NCBI GenBank assembly: GCA_013202335.1
Contig: JABMQR010000325.1
Span: forward strand, 1 to 40,759
Source: Bacteroidota bacterium
Lineage (GTDB): Bacteria > Spirochaetota > Spirochaetia > JABMQR01
Direction: 5' to 3'
DNA length: 40,759 nucleotides
Shown here: piece after piece, positions 1-8,669 of the stretch
How the letters are laid out: each line of letters opens with the position of its first letter
How positions within the stretch are numbered: the stretch's first letter is position 1
Notes under the pieces: model-generated
The model's database searches: none
The model's input: the letters and a program-made list of their open reading frames with translations, nothing else
What the model was told of the DNA's origin: nothing
Position numbers and translations under genes: made by a program

Positions 1-1726
1 GGCATACTATCTGGATGAGAAGGCCAATATCTTCAAAGTCCCATACTTGTACGGAAAGATAGTATGTAAATGCGGCGGGGATACGTGTGAAGGTGGGTGT
101 GCATTACCCGGGGAGATCTGTCACTTTGCCTTGAGCTAGGAGCGTCGAGAGGCGCTACGATGAGGTGACAGAAGTCAGCCGAAGGCGTAATAGGTACTAT
201 CGATCGTACTGAAGGCCTGAACGAAGTCAAAGGATGGACGCTTTGAATTTCTTATGCGGGAGAGGAACAGTAAGATGAGTGAAATCTCAGAACCGACACA
301 GAAAGCTACTGGACAGAATCCGGGAAGGAGCTGTGACGGTGTTTCAAACGCAGAGGCATACAAGGAAGGGATCTATCCCGCTACGGATATGTTGTTAGAA
401 CGAATGATCGAGAAAGAGAACGTGGTGAGAGCCTATCGGAAGGTGGTGAAGAACAAGGGAAGTGCCGGAGTGGATAACATGAGGGTAGAGGAGCTTGGGG
501 CGCACTTGCGGAAGAATTGGGAGGCCATCAGGAAAGCTTTGGTACAAGGGCGTTACATTCCACAGCCGGTAAAACGGGTAGAAATCCCGAAACCGGGAGG
601 AAAGGGAGTACGTCAGTTAGGAATTCCGACAGTAACAGACAGATTACTACAACAAGCCTTGCAACAAGTAATGACGCCGCTGTTTGATCCTGGATTTTCC
701 GTACACAGCTACGGATTTCGACCGGGAAAGAGCGCACATCAGGCAGTAGCAGCAGTCCGGGAATATGTGACAGAAGGGAAACGCTGGGTAGTGGATATGG
801 ACTTAGAGAAGTTCTTTGATCGGGTAAATCATGACATACTGATGTCACGGGTAGGTCGGAAGATAGAGGACAAACGAGTCTTGAAGCTTATTCGACGGTA
901 TCTGAATGCGGGTATTATGGCCGGAGGAGTGGTTTCTGTTCCGCAACAGGGCACGCCGCAGGGTGGCCCGCTCTCACCGCTGTTATCTAACATCCTATTG
1001 GATGAATTGGATAAGGAGTTAGAGAGGCGTGGATTGTCATTTTGCCGTTACGCAGATGACACAAATATCTATGTGGGAAGCAAGCGGAGCGGAGAAAGAG
1101 TATTAGCATCGATAACCCAGTTTCTGGAGAAGAAGCTAAAACTCAAAGTGAACGAGCAGAAGACGGAGGTAGATAGGCCATGGAATCGATCCTTTCTTGG
1201 ATATACGATGACATGGCATAAAAGGCCTCGATTGCGAGTAGCTCGTGCTTCGGTGAAACGGCTGAAGAACAAAGTAAAGATACTGATGAGAAAGGGACGG
1301 GGACGGAGTCTCAGTCATACGATTGAGAGTTTGAAACCGCTCGTGCGTGGCTGGTATAATTATTTTAAGCTGGCTGAAGTAAAGAATCTGTTTGAAGAAC
1401 TGGATGGATGGCTGAGACGTAAATTACGGTGTATACTGTGGCGGCAATGGAAAAGACCGAGAACGAGATTCAAGAAATTGATGCTCAGAGGTCTATCAGA
1501 GAAGGCAGCCAGAACTTCGGCTGGTAACGGTCGGGGAGCATGGTGGAATGCCGGAGCTCAGCACATGAATAAAGCTTTCACCAAACGGTATTTCGATACC
1601 CTTGGTATGTATTCGTTCGTTGACAATGTGTTAACGTATCGTAATGGACTACGAACCGCCGTGGTACGGAACCGTATGCCAGGTGGTGTGAGAGGACGGC
1701 GGGAGTAATCCCGCCTCCTACTCGAT
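1..1726 (+). mobile_element. Group II intron, 3' part (5' end outside window)
   Basis: Ribozyme-like structure surrounds an intron-encoded reverse transcriptase. At the left edge positions 3-12 pair perfectly with 57-66 (a domain I-type stem). Positions 118-124 pair with 165-171 around a smaller hairpin at 141-156, as in the structured RNA before the ORF of such introns. After the RT the sequence folds into a domain V-like hairpin (about 1653-1690) and a domain VI-like hairpin (about 1691-1726) with a candidate bulged branch-point A near 1720. It ends in CTCGAT, a usual kind of 3' end for this class. A GTGYG-type 5' end is not recognisable, and the RNA before the ORF is shorter than the several hundred bases normal for the class, so the element starts left of the window. 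The 3' boundary is inferred from structure; the flanking exon has no recognisable gene before 1791. Confidence 0.85.
275..1708 (+). CDS. ltrA: Group II intron reverse transcriptase/maturase
   Basis: Intron-encoded protein that binds its own intron RNA, helps it splice and reverse-transcribes it at the target. About 477 residues. The RT palm is clear: FRPGKSAHQA, the metal-binding DMDLEKFFDRVNHD block, the PQGGPLSPLLSNI block and the catalytic YADD. A group II maturase (X) domain follows (SFLGYTM, then VRGWYNYF). There is no HNH/CxxC endonuclease domain, so this is an endonuclease-minus type. An ATG at 254 is in frame, but GGGAGAGG at 258-265 sits correctly for ATG 275, which I prefer. The last about 18 codons (ending RMPGGVRGRRE) overlap ribozyme domains V-VI, so the C-terminal peptide is constrained by RNA structure. 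The frame is intact, so the protein could be active. Confidence 0.95.
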   Translation: MSEISEPTQKATGQNPGRSCDGVSNAEAYKEGIYPATDMLLERMIEKENVVRAYRKVVKNKGSAGVDNMRVEELGAHLRKNWEAIRKALVQGRYIPQPVKRVEIPKPGGKGVRQLGIPTVTDRLLQQALQQVMTPLFDPGFSVHSYGFRPGKSAHQAVAAVREYVTEGKRWVVDMDLEKFFDRVNHDILMSRVGRKIEDKRVLKLIRRYLNAGIMAGGVVSVPQQGTPQGGPLSPLLSNILLDELDKELERRGLSFCRYADDTNIYVGSKRSGERVLASITQFLEKKLKLKVNEQKTEVDRPWNRSFLGYTMTWHKRPRLRVARASVKRLKNKVKILMRKGRGRSLSHTIESLKPLVRGWYNYFKLAEVKNLFEELDGWLRRKLRCILWRQWKRPRTRFKKLMLRGLSEKAARTSAGNGRGAWWNAGAQHMNKAFTKRYFDTLGMYSFVDNVLTYRNGLRTAVVRNRMPGGVRGRRE

Positions 1727-1790
1727 GCATTGTTTAGAATTTTCAGTAGTATATAGATGTATTCAGTAAGATTGAGGATGGTGTTCTTCT

Positions 1791-2735
1791 ATGAAAAAAA
1801 GTTTGTCATTAGTAATTATTATGGTCATGATTGTAATTCCGGTATGGAGTGCAGTTTCGGCCCGTTCCGGTATGATCGTCATTAATGAGGTCTCATCAAC
1901 CGGAAAATATGATTTCATAGAGCTTTATAATACTACTGGAAATGACCTCACCCTTGGTTCTTCCTGGAAGCTTGCTGATAGGAAAGAGGGCAGGCTGGAT
2001 AGTGATCCGCAAATTGCAATTCCTAACGGCACGGTGATTCCTGCATATGGATATCTACTGGTAGCACCATACAAGACAAGCAAGATGAGTACTGCTGTTC
2101 CGGAGGGAATTCCGATGGATGCTCTTGCCGTACGATCATTTGCAATAGGGTCACAGGATGAAATCAGCCTGTTCTATAATGATACCCGGGAAGATTTTAT
2201 TGAGTGGACTTCAGATGTGAATTCAATCGGCAGGAGTACGGACGGCAGCAGTGAAATTACCAGCCTGCTTATTCCTACCCCGGGAAAGAAAAATGAGCCT
2301 GAGCTTTTACTGCAGGGTGATTCTCCACTACTGATTAACGAAGTTTGTTCACGGGGACTGGATTATATCGAGATTATCAATATCACTAACCAGACCATAA
2401 CAATCGGCAAGAATGAGTGGCTGGTCGTTGATTCCCGGAAAAATGATTATGTTATGATTCCTGAGGGAACGACCATTGGGGCAGGGGATTTGCTGGTTAT
2501 CTATCCTGATGTAATTCGCTTACCATTCTCTGCACCTAAAAATGCAATTTCGTCAAAAACAGGTTTAAAGTTCGGATTTGGCAATAGTGATTCAGTCTAT
2601 CTCAAGTATTTCGGGATGATTGCTGACACTATGACCTGGGCAGAACACGTAACCAGCATAGGCAGGCTCCCTGATGGAGGAGATACTATAGATCTGGACT
2701 TATTTCTGACTCCGGGCAAACCAAATCGGGATTAG
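1791..2735 (+). CDS. Exported protein with two lamin-tail domains
   Basis: 314 residues. An N-terminal signal peptide (MKKS, then a hydrophobic stretch ending near AVSA) predicts export. Two LTD-type immunoglobulin-like domains follow, about residues 28-165 and 180-312. Each begins with INEV and contains (D)FIELYN or DYIEIIN, and each closes with a TPGK signature after an IGR.pDG stretch. Bacterial LTDs are extracellular beta-sandwich modules found on nucleases and CotH kinases; no catalytic motif is visible here. The protein is a paralogue in layout of the product at 8670-9650 on the other strand. A GAGGA ribosome site at 1774-1778 lies 12 nt before ATG. It is the first gene after the intron and converges on the molybdenum hydroxylase genes. 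A structural or adhesive surface role is inference. Confidence 0.8.
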   Translation: MKKSLSLVIIMVMIVIPVWSAVSARSGMIVINEVSSTGKYDFIELYNTTGNDLTLGSSWKLADRKEGRLDSDPQIAIPNGTVIPAYGYLLVAPYKTSKMSTAVPEGIPMDALAVRSFAIGSQDEISLFYNDTREDFIEWTSDVNSIGRSTDGSSEITSLLIPTPGKKNEPELLLQGDSPLLINEVCSRGLDYIEIINITNQTITIGKNEWLVVDSRKNDYVMIPEGTTIGAGDLLVIYPDVIRLPFSAPKNAISSKTGLKFGFGNSDSVYLKYFGMIADTMTWAEHVTSIGRLPDGGDTIDLDLFLTPGKPNRD

Positions 2736-2758
2736 CGTAATTCAATACAATTCTTGAT

Positions 2759-3265
2759 CTAGCTTAAACATCCCGCTAAAACAGACAATTTCTGATTTTT
2801 GATTCTTTTTGCAGCCAGTTCAACCGCATCGATAATCTGTTGATATCCGTTACATCTGCATAAATTACCACGCATCGCTTTTCTGACCGTTTCTCTGTCT
2901 GGTTCAGGATTAGACAGAAGGAGGACATAGGCACTCATAACCATTCCGGGAGTGCAAAATCCGCACTGGATAGCCCCTGAATCTAGAAAGGCTTTTTGTA
3001 TTGGGTGAAGAGTCCTGTCTGGATATTCCATTCCCTCAATGGTGACAATAGATTTGCCTGCCATCTTGCTCATAGCCATTCTGCAGGATCTTACCGCCCG
3101 GTTGTCAGCTACTACGGTACAACTGCCGCATAATCCTTTCTCGCAGCCATTTTTTGTTCCAGGTAAAACAAGAACTTCTCTTAAATAGGTGAGTAGGGTC
3201 ATGTCCAATTGTTCGTCCGTAAGGGTGAGTTCCTTTCCATTTATAGTAATTGAATTAGTGTTCAT
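2759..3265 (-). CDS. [2Fe-2S] subunit of xanthine dehydrogenase-family hydroxylase
   Basis: 168 residues; electron-transfer subunit of a molybdenum hydroxylase (xanthine dehydrogenase/CO dehydrogenase family, CoxS/PucE type). The plant-type ferredoxin cluster ligands are visible at C41, C46, C49 (GCEKGLCGSC) and C61. The second cluster ligands are at C101, C104 (QCGFCTPGM), C136 and C138 (GNLCRCNGY). The length is normal for a separate FeS subunit. It starts at ATG 3265 and overlaps the molybdenum subunit stop as ATGA, so the two are translationally coupled. The FAD subunit (CoxM/PucC) that normally completes the complex is not in this window. Purine as substrate is inferred from the divergent NCS2 permease; other aromatic N-heterocycles are possible. 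Confidence 0.92.
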   Translation of the reverse strand: MNTNSITINGKELTLTDEQLDMTLLTYLREVLVLPGTKNGCEKGLCGSCTVVADNRAVRSCRMAMSKMAGKSIVTIEGMEYPDRTLHPIQKAFLDSGAIQCGFCTPGMVMSAYVLLLSNPEPDRETVRKAMRGNLCRCNGYQQIIDAVELAAKRIKNQKLSVLAGCLS

Positions 3266-5520
3266 GCTAAATCCTCCGGGTCCAATACGATGGGTAGTTT
3301 TTTACAGCGAATTCCCGTTGCGTTGTAAACGGCATTGGCAATTGCAGGTGCAACAAGCTCTGTTGCAGGTTCTCCTATGCCTTTTGCTCCAGTCAGTGAA
3401 TGAGGATCAGGATTTTCTACGATAATTCCAGTCATTTCGGGAAGATCTGTTGTTCTTGGGATTTTATAGGTGTCAAAGTTGGTGGTGATGACTTTTCCTT
3501 CATGCTGTTTGAAATGTTCCATAAGAGCCATTCCAACTCCCTGAGTTATCCCCCCGTACATTTGACCAAGCACCATCGCCCGGTTGACTGCTTTTCCAAT
3601 ATCATGTGCCGCAACAATGTTTTTTAATGTTATTTTTCCGGTTGTCTTGCTTACTGTAAGTTCAACAGCCTGACAGCTGTAGACATAGGTGAAATAGGCA
3701 TTTCCCTGTCCTGTAGTATCATCCCAACTTACAGGAGGGGCTTGATAGACACCAAATGCATAGGGAGTGATCTGCTGCAGGAACAGTTCATGCATTGCTT
3801 CTTCCCAGGTTAGGCTATATGCATAATTCAGTCCCCAGATTTTATCATCATGAAAGGTAATTTCTTCGGGTTTACAGCGTAACCTTTCAGCAAGGTTTTT
3901 TGAAAGCAGTGACTTGAATTCCCCGGCGGCTTTAACTACGGAACTTCCTCCCATTATTGTTCCACGGGTGGCAACGGTAGTCCCGCTGTCCGGGATATTA
4001 CTGGTAGAAGATCTGCGGTAACGAATCCGCTCAATATTAACACCAAGCTCTTCTGCAAGAACAAGCATCATGACAGAATCTGATCCCTGTCCATTTTCAT
4101 GAATACCGGTCTCCAGCATAAGCGATCCATCAAACTGACCATTAATGATACAGGAACAGAAATCCATTCCTTCCGCACCAAGACTGGATCCCCGATAGCT
4201 TATTGCAAGACCAATTCCATATAATTCATCATTTCCCGAGTCGCCGAAAGAGCATTTTTCATACTTTTTTCTAAAGCCGATCTCATGAGCAACTTTATTC
4301 ATAACTTCTTCCAGGCTGACAGTATGGGTATCAAGTATCTGACCGGTTACGGTCTCACTTCCCTGTTTCACCATGTTTATCCTGCGCATGCCAAGAGGGT
4401 GGATACCGAGTGTATGAGCTGCAATGTCCATAATTTGCTCTACTGAGAAGTTTACCTGGGGTGCACCGAATCCACGCATCGCCCCGTTGAATATGTTATT
4501 TGTGGCAATACCATAGATATCAGCATGAATATTTTTGACTGCATAGGGGCCGAAGCATTGTGCAGTTGATCTCCATGTCACCCATGGTGTTACAGAAAGA
4601 TATGCACCGGAATCGGCATACATTTCAGCCTTAACAGCACGTATCTCGCCTTCACTGCTGACCCCGACTTTATATTTCAATTTGTAGGGATGACGTTTAT
4701 AGGTCTCTCTGAATGACCATTCACGTTTATACGTCAATTTTACTGGTCGATTCAGCAGTCTGGCTGCCAGAGCAGCTCTTGCACATACTGCTGCAGCGTT
4801 GTCGTCTTTACCGCCAAATCCGCCGCCAACGGCTATGGTATAGACTTCTATATTGGATAGCGGTTCTCCCAGAAAAGCCGCAGTGAATCGTCTGGTACTG
4901 AAGGGATGCTGCATGCTGCCGTATACTTCAATTACCCCGTCATGTCTTGGAATACAAAGAGCTGATTCAGGTTCCATATATGCTTGTTCAACTGCCTGTG
5001 TTTCAAATTCCTCTTCAAGTATAAGTTCGCATAACTCAAACTCTTTGTCCGGATCACCATGCCGGAGTCTGTGTTCAGCAACAATATTGGAGTTTCCAAA
5101 TGCCGGGACAAGCGGTGCATCATCCTTGAGAGCATCATCAATGGAGAGAACGGGGGTTACAGGGTCTGCCGCTATATCGACAAGTTCGGCTGCCTGCAAT
5201 GCGGCTTCCCGTGTTTGCGCAACCACAAGTGCACAGACATCTCCCCAGGACCGAATGTTTTTTACCGCAAGGATTGGGTAATCCTTTTCGATTTGACCAA
5301 AGCTTGTAACTCCGGGAACATCTTCAGCGGTGAGGATGCGAACACATCCAGGAACCTCGAGAGCTTTTTGATAATCAATGGTAAGATTATTTGCTGCAAC
5401 ATAATCCGCATATACCGGAACCATATGCAGCATACCTGATACAGAATAATCATCAGCATATGCAGCTCTTCCGGTAACTTTTGCAAATCCGTCATTTCTA
5501 AAAGGCTTTTCCTGTTTCAT
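3262..5520 (-). CDS. Molybdopterin-binding subunit of xanthine dehydrogenase-family hydroxylase
   Basis: 752 residues, the usual size for a separate large subunit (CoxL/XdhA/PucD type). It should carry the molybdopterin cofactor and hydroxylate a purine-like substrate. Seen in order: the small N-terminal aldehyde oxidase/xanthine dehydrogenase domain from DGFAKVTGRAAYADD (about 9-120); the glycine-rich VGGGFGGKDDN loop (about 233-242); RGFGAPQ in the cofactor domain; GTTVATRGTIMGGSS; and near the C-terminus GAKGIGEPATELVAPAIANA, which carries the conserved active-site glutamate. It is co-transcribed with the FeS subunit through an ATGA overlap and is divergent from the permease at 5696. No maturation factor (XdhC/MocA type) or FAD subunit is nearby. 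The exact substrate is not proven by sequence. Confidence 0.93.
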   Translation of the reverse strand: MKQEKPFRNDGFAKVTGRAAYADDYSVSGMLHMVPVYADYVAANNLTIDYQKALEVPGCVRILTAEDVPGVTSFGQIEKDYPILAVKNIRSWGDVCALVVAQTREAALQAAELVDIAADPVTPVLSIDDALKDDAPLVPAFGNSNIVAEHRLRHGDPDKEFELCELILEEEFETQAVEQAYMEPESALCIPRHDGVIEVYGSMQHPFSTRRFTAAFLGEPLSNIEVYTIAVGGGFGGKDDNAAAVCARAALAARLLNRPVKLTYKREWSFRETYKRHPYKLKYKVGVSSEGEIRAVKAEMYADSGAYLSVTPWVTWRSTAQCFGPYAVKNIHADIYGIATNNIFNGAMRGFGAPQVNFSVEQIMDIAAHTLGIHPLGMRRINMVKQGSETVTGQILDTHTVSLEEVMNKVAHEIGFRKKYEKCSFGDSGNDELYGIGLAISYRGSSLGAEGMDFCSCIINGQFDGSLMLETGIHENGQGSDSVMMLVLAEELGVNIERIRYRRSSTSNIPDSGTTVATRGTIMGGSSVVKAAGEFKSLLSKNLAERLRCKPEEITFHDDKIWGLNYAYSLTWEEAMHELFLQQITPYAFGVYQAPPVSWDDTTGQGNAYFTYVYSCQAVELTVSKTTGKITLKNIVAAHDIGKAVNRAMVLGQMYGGITQGVGMALMEHFKQHEGKVITTNFDTYKIPRTTDLPEMTGIIVENPDPHSLTGAKGIGEPATELVAPAIANAVYNATGIRCKKLPIVLDPEDLA

Positions 5521-5695
5521 TGTGCATTCCCATCTTTCAGTTGGACTATAGTTTTTTTGAAATCTTCTTTAGTGTACAATATGAAAAGGGTAAGCACAAT
5601 AATCTTCCGGGGGATTTGCAACAACATGCAACAAATTAACTTGTTTTATTACAGTTATGTGCTACTATGTAAAAAACAGGAAAAAGGAGTGTTTA
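5521..5695. promoter_or_regulatory. Divergent regulatory region with helical-phase direct repeats
   Basis: This segment separates the molybdenum hydroxylase (minus) from the NCS2 permease (plus). The octamer TGCAACAA occurs at 5617-5624 and again at 5627-5634, exactly 10 bp apart, as expected for two regulator monomers on one face of the helix. A plausible plus-strand promoter follows: TTGTTT at 5641-5646, 16 bp, TACTAT at 5663-5668. An AAAAGGAGT ribosome site at 5682-5690 serves ATG 5696. No purine riboswitch core was recognised. Regulation of both genes by a purine-responsive factor is inference. Confidence 0.4.
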
Positions 5696-7114
5696 ATGAC
5701 ACACGCAGAGAAGAATGCAAAAAAAGAACTAATTTTTAATTTAACTGACATACCACCTCTGGGTCAGACAGTAGTGGCAGCTCTGCAGCATATGGCTGCG
5801 ATTTTTATTGGAATAGTAACTCCTCCAATTGTTGTTGCAGGAGCCTTGGGATTTGATCCGGTTATGAAGGGGTATTTAATCTCCATGGCCTTGATTGTGT
5901 CTGGTATTGCTACATTCATTCAATGTAAAAAAATTGGACCAATTGGTTCCGGGCTGCTTTCCATACAAGGAACAAGTTTTACATTTCTTGCAACCATTAC
6001 CGCAATTGGGTTAAGTATTAAAAGTGCCGGAGGAACACCGGAACAGATGATTGCAGCAATTATCGGAACCTGTCTGCTAGGTTCTGTAGTCGAGATTGTA
6101 TTCAGTCGGTTTATCCCATTTCTCAGGAAAATAATAACTCCGCTGATAAGCGGTATCATTGTACTGCTTATAGGTACTAACCTGATCGCAGTGGGTATTC
6201 GTGATGCAGGCGGCGGTGCATGGCTTCTGGCAAACAAACCAAATCTGTTTGCAGGTTGGCAGAACCTTATGCTGGCTGGTATTGTTCTTGTATCTATTGT
6301 TATTTTTAACAGGATCAAGAATAAATGGTTCAGAATGGGATCTATATTTTTAGGTATGCTGGTAGGGTATGTAGTTGCTGCAGCGATGGGAAAAGTGAAT
6401 TTTGGAGCAATGGGTAGTTTGAGTATCATTACTGCCCCTATCCCATTTAAATACGGAATATCTATTGCATGGCCGTATGTGATTCCTATGTGTCTGCTCT
6501 ATCTGATCACTACTGTTGAGACAATGGGTGATCTCACCGCGACAAGTATGATATCCGGTGAGCCTGTAGAGGGAGACCTCTATGTGAAACGTATTTCCGG
6601 TGGTGTTCTTGGTGATGGTATCAACTCTGCGATTGCGGCAGTTTTTAACAGCTTTCCCAATACCACATTCAGTCAGAACAATGGGGTAATCCAGATGACT
6701 GGTGTTGCGAGTCGATATGTCGGTTTCTATATTGCCGGTTTTCTTGTGCTCTTTGGTCTGTTTCCCATTGTTGGTGGGATTTTCAGTATTATTCCCAACT
6801 CAGTAATCGGCGGCGCAATGCTTGTTATGGCCGGTACCATTGCAGCAAGCGGTATTCGTATTATTGCGACAAGTGTTTTAAACCGCAGAGGAGTTCTTAT
6901 CATAGCAATCAGCCTGGGTCTTGGATACGGGGTAGTTTTTACACCTCAGATTCTTCAGAGCTTTTCACCGTTTTTTAAGAGCATGCTTAGCAGTCCAATT
7001 ACCACTGGTGGATTAACAGCTATTCTTCTTAATATTGTTTTACCAAGAGAGCTGAAAAGCCAGAAAATTTCTTCTGATCCTGAGAAAGATGTGCTTGGTC
7101 AGCAGGAAAGCTAG
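5696..7114 (+). CDS. NCS2-family xanthine/urate permease
   Basis: About 472 residues, polytopic inner-membrane transporter of the NCS2 (nucleobase-ascorbate) family, which imports nucleobases by proton or sodium symport. Family marks: ALQHMAAIFIG at the N-terminus (TM1), the GSGLLSIQGTSFTF stretch, TVETMGDLTATSMISG, and the NAT signature QNNGVIQMTG starting near residue 327. Glutamine in the first signature position is typical of xanthine/uric acid carriers, while uracil carriers usually have glutamate, so I favour an oxidised purine. An in-frame ATG at 5657 exists, but only ATG 5696 has a proper AAGGAG site. It is divergent from the xanthine dehydrogenase-like subunits, which fits uptake coupled to purine oxidation or reduction. 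A strong hairpin terminator follows. Confidence 0.9.
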   Translation: MTHAEKNAKKELIFNLTDIPPLGQTVVAALQHMAAIFIGIVTPPIVVAGALGFDPVMKGYLISMALIVSGIATFIQCKKIGPIGSGLLSIQGTSFTFLATITAIGLSIKSAGGTPEQMIAAIIGTCLLGSVVEIVFSRFIPFLRKIITPLISGIIVLLIGTNLIAVGIRDAGGGAWLLANKPNLFAGWQNLMLAGIVLVSIVIFNRIKNKWFRMGSIFLGMLVGYVVAAAMGKVNFGAMGSLSIITAPIPFKYGISIAWPYVIPMCLLYLITTVETMGDLTATSMISGEPVEGDLYVKRISGGVLGDGINSAIAAVFNSFPNTTFSQNNGVIQMTGVASRYVGFYIAGFLVLFGLFPIVGGIFSIIPNSVIGGAMLVMAGTIAASGIRIIATSVLNRRGVLIIAISLGLGYGVVFTPQILQSFSPFFKSMLSSPITTGGLTAILLNIVLPRELKSQKISSDPEKDVLGQQES

Positions 7115-7132
7115 GTTCTGTTGATAGTAAAA

Positions 7133-7168
7133 AAGAAAGGGAGAAGCTGTTCGGCTTTTCCCTTTCTT
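7133..7168. terminator. Bidirectional intrinsic terminator
   Basis: Positions 7133-7147 pair with 7154-7168 (15 bp, one G-U) around a 6-nt loop. An A-rich left flank and a T-rich right arm let it work in both directions. It lies between the convergent permease (ends 7114) and sugar-kinase gene (ends 7206). Confidence 0.85.
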
Positions 7169-7205
7169 ATATGACTTCATAGGTGTATCGAACTGTATCT
7201 GGTTA

Positions 7206-8126
7206 TCAAATAAGAGTTCCCGGAAGCAGATGCAGTGCGTTTCGGGCACCGCACTCCTGTCCTTTTTTTACCGCTTCACTAATTGAGCCGCCGGAAGCAA
7301 GTACTGATGACATACCAGCAGTAAAAGCATCCCCTGACCCGATGGTATTTACCGGGATTACTTTTTGTACCGGAAGAGAAGAAACATGATTATTTTCAAA
7401 AAAGAGGGTTGGGTTTACCCCTGAAGTGATGACGGAAATAGTCTTGAATTTTCTGTAGATCATTTCCATCTGTTCAATTACAAAACTTTTATGCTCCGGG
7501 AGAATTGTATGCTCTCCTTGGTCTGCTTCCGGGTAAAAGGTTCGTAAAAATTCTGAGAAATTGGGTTTAATAATATCGGGTTTGTACTCCAGTGAATTTA
7601 GTAAATCATAACCCTTAATATCCAGGATTACGATTTTCCCCTGGTTTTTTGCACTATAAACCATTTGCGGTATTACAGTATCAGGATATCCCGGGGCTTT
7701 CGTTCCGGCAATGATAACCACATCGTAATGAGGAAGAGCTCCTTCATATGCTGCCAGCATTTTTTCATAAGTTGTTTCTAAAACAGCTTCCGGTTCTTCA
7801 ACAATTTCTGTTGTAGTGTGATTACGGGAATTCAACAGGGTATAGCAGGTCCGAATTTCACTTCCGGATTCAACCCAGAGGAATGGTATCGCGTCAATTT
7901 CAATTAATGACAGAAAATAATCTGAAAGGCTGCCGCCCAGATGTGTCAGATGTCTGACCTGTTCTCCCAGCTGCATAAGAATACGGGCTGTATTGACGCC
8001 TTTTCCCGCCAATGTAAGATGATACTTATTACTGCGGTTGACTTCATTTTCCAGCAGATCTGAAAGCACAATTGTTTTTTGGAAAGTCGGATTCAGGCAT
8101 ACAACAAGGAAACGTGCATTACTCAT
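7206..8126 (-). CDS. PfkB-family hexose/phosphohexose kinase (1-phosphofructokinase-like)
   Basis: 306 residues, full length for the FruK/LacC branch of the PfkB (ribokinase) fold. It starts with the branch-typical CLNPTFQKT, followed by LAGKGVNTARILMQLG (sugar-binding glycine motif, about residues 41-56). It ends with NTIGSGDAFTAGM, where the aspartate is the catalytic base and GSGD forms the anion hole. The family phosphorylates fructose-1-phosphate, tagatose-6-phosphate or related sugars with ATP in the cytoplasm; the substrate cannot be told from the sequence. It starts 3 bp after the dCMP deaminase stop with a strong GGAGGAG site, so it is the last gene of the cotH-LTD-deaminase operon. 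Why a sugar kinase sits with surface LTD proteins is unclear. Confidence 0.85.
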   Translation of the reverse strand: MSNARFLVVCLNPTFQKTIVLSDLLENEVNRSNKYHLTLAGKGVNTARILMQLGEQVRHLTHLGGSLSDYFLSLIEIDAIPFLWVESGSEIRTCYTLLNSRNHTTTEIVEEPEAVLETTYEKMLAAYEGALPHYDVVIIAGTKAPGYPDTVIPQMVYSAKNQGKIVILDIKGYDLLNSLEYKPDIIKPNFSEFLRTFYPEADQGEHTILPEHKSFVIEQMEMIYRKFKTISVITSGVNPTLFFENNHVSSLPVQKVIPVNTIGSGDAFTAGMSSVLASGGSISEAVKKGQECGARNALHLLPGTLI

Positions 8127-8129
8127 ATG

Positions 8130-8624
8130 CTACTCCTCCACAACGAGATCGAGAACAATTTTATTGTGTTTTGGAATTAATCGCCGGTATATTACCCCAG
8201 CCTGATCGAGCATCATTTTTGAGGCTTTCACGATATCTGTCGCTGCATATTTATCTGAGAGATAGATGATTTCCTCTATTCCGGACTGTATAATTGCTTT
8301 TGCACACTCATTGCAGGGGAAAAGAGCAATGTAGATAGATGATCCTGTCAGATCCCGTGAGATACTGTTAAGGATTGCGTTCAGCTCTGCATGACATACA
8401 AATGGGTATTTAGTTTCAAGGAAATCTCCTTCTCTGGACCAGGGAAGAATATCATCATCGCAGCCTTTTGGGAAACCATTATATCCTACGCCTACAATTT
8501 TCTTATCCTTGTTCACAATACATGCACCAACTTGTGTCGATGGATCTTTTGATCGTTGTGCTGAGAGAAGTGCCGCACCCATGAAGTATTCGTCCCAGCC
8601 GATGTAATCTTTTCGTTTTCCCAC
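8130..8624 (-). CDS. dCMP deaminase-like cytidine deaminase (ComE-type)
   Basis: 164 residues. Zinc-dependent deaminase fold of the dCMP/ComEB family, which converts dCMP to dUMP for thymidylate synthesis. The zinc and proton-shuttle motif HAE is at residues 78-80 (CHAELNAIL) and PCNEC at 103-107 gives the two cysteine ligands. The N-terminal [23 protein letters not shown] is the usual start of the family, which also contains an extra [11 protein letters not shown] substrate loop seen here. The start codon is GTG at 8624 with AGGAG just upstream. It lies between the LTD protein gene and the PfkB kinase, 3 bp from the latter, so it is probably in one transcript. An RNA or free-base deaminase role cannot be excluded, but the loop supports dCMP. 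Confidence 0.88.
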   Translation of the reverse strand: MGKRKDYIGWDEYFMGAALLSAQRSKDPSTQVGACIVNKDKKIVGVGYNGFPKGCDDDILPWSREGDFLETKYPFVCHAELNAILNSISRDLTGSSIYIALFPCNECAKAIIQSGIEEIIYLSDKYAATDIVKASKMMLDQAGVIYRRLIPKHNKIVLDLVVEE

Positions 8625-8669
8625 AATAGTCTCCTATAAAATTAATAATTGTAATTGTTGTTATTGCAA

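Noticed and set aside
4853..5281. Long open frame on the plus strand inside the molybdenum subunit gene
   Set aside because: Serine/alanine-rich shadow of a well-supported minus-strand gene; no ribosome site and no family motif.
5521..5695. Purine riboswitch ahead of the NCS2 permease
   Set aside because: Looked for because the gene is a purine transporter, but no conserved purine-aptamer core or three-way junction could be seen, and the leader is short.
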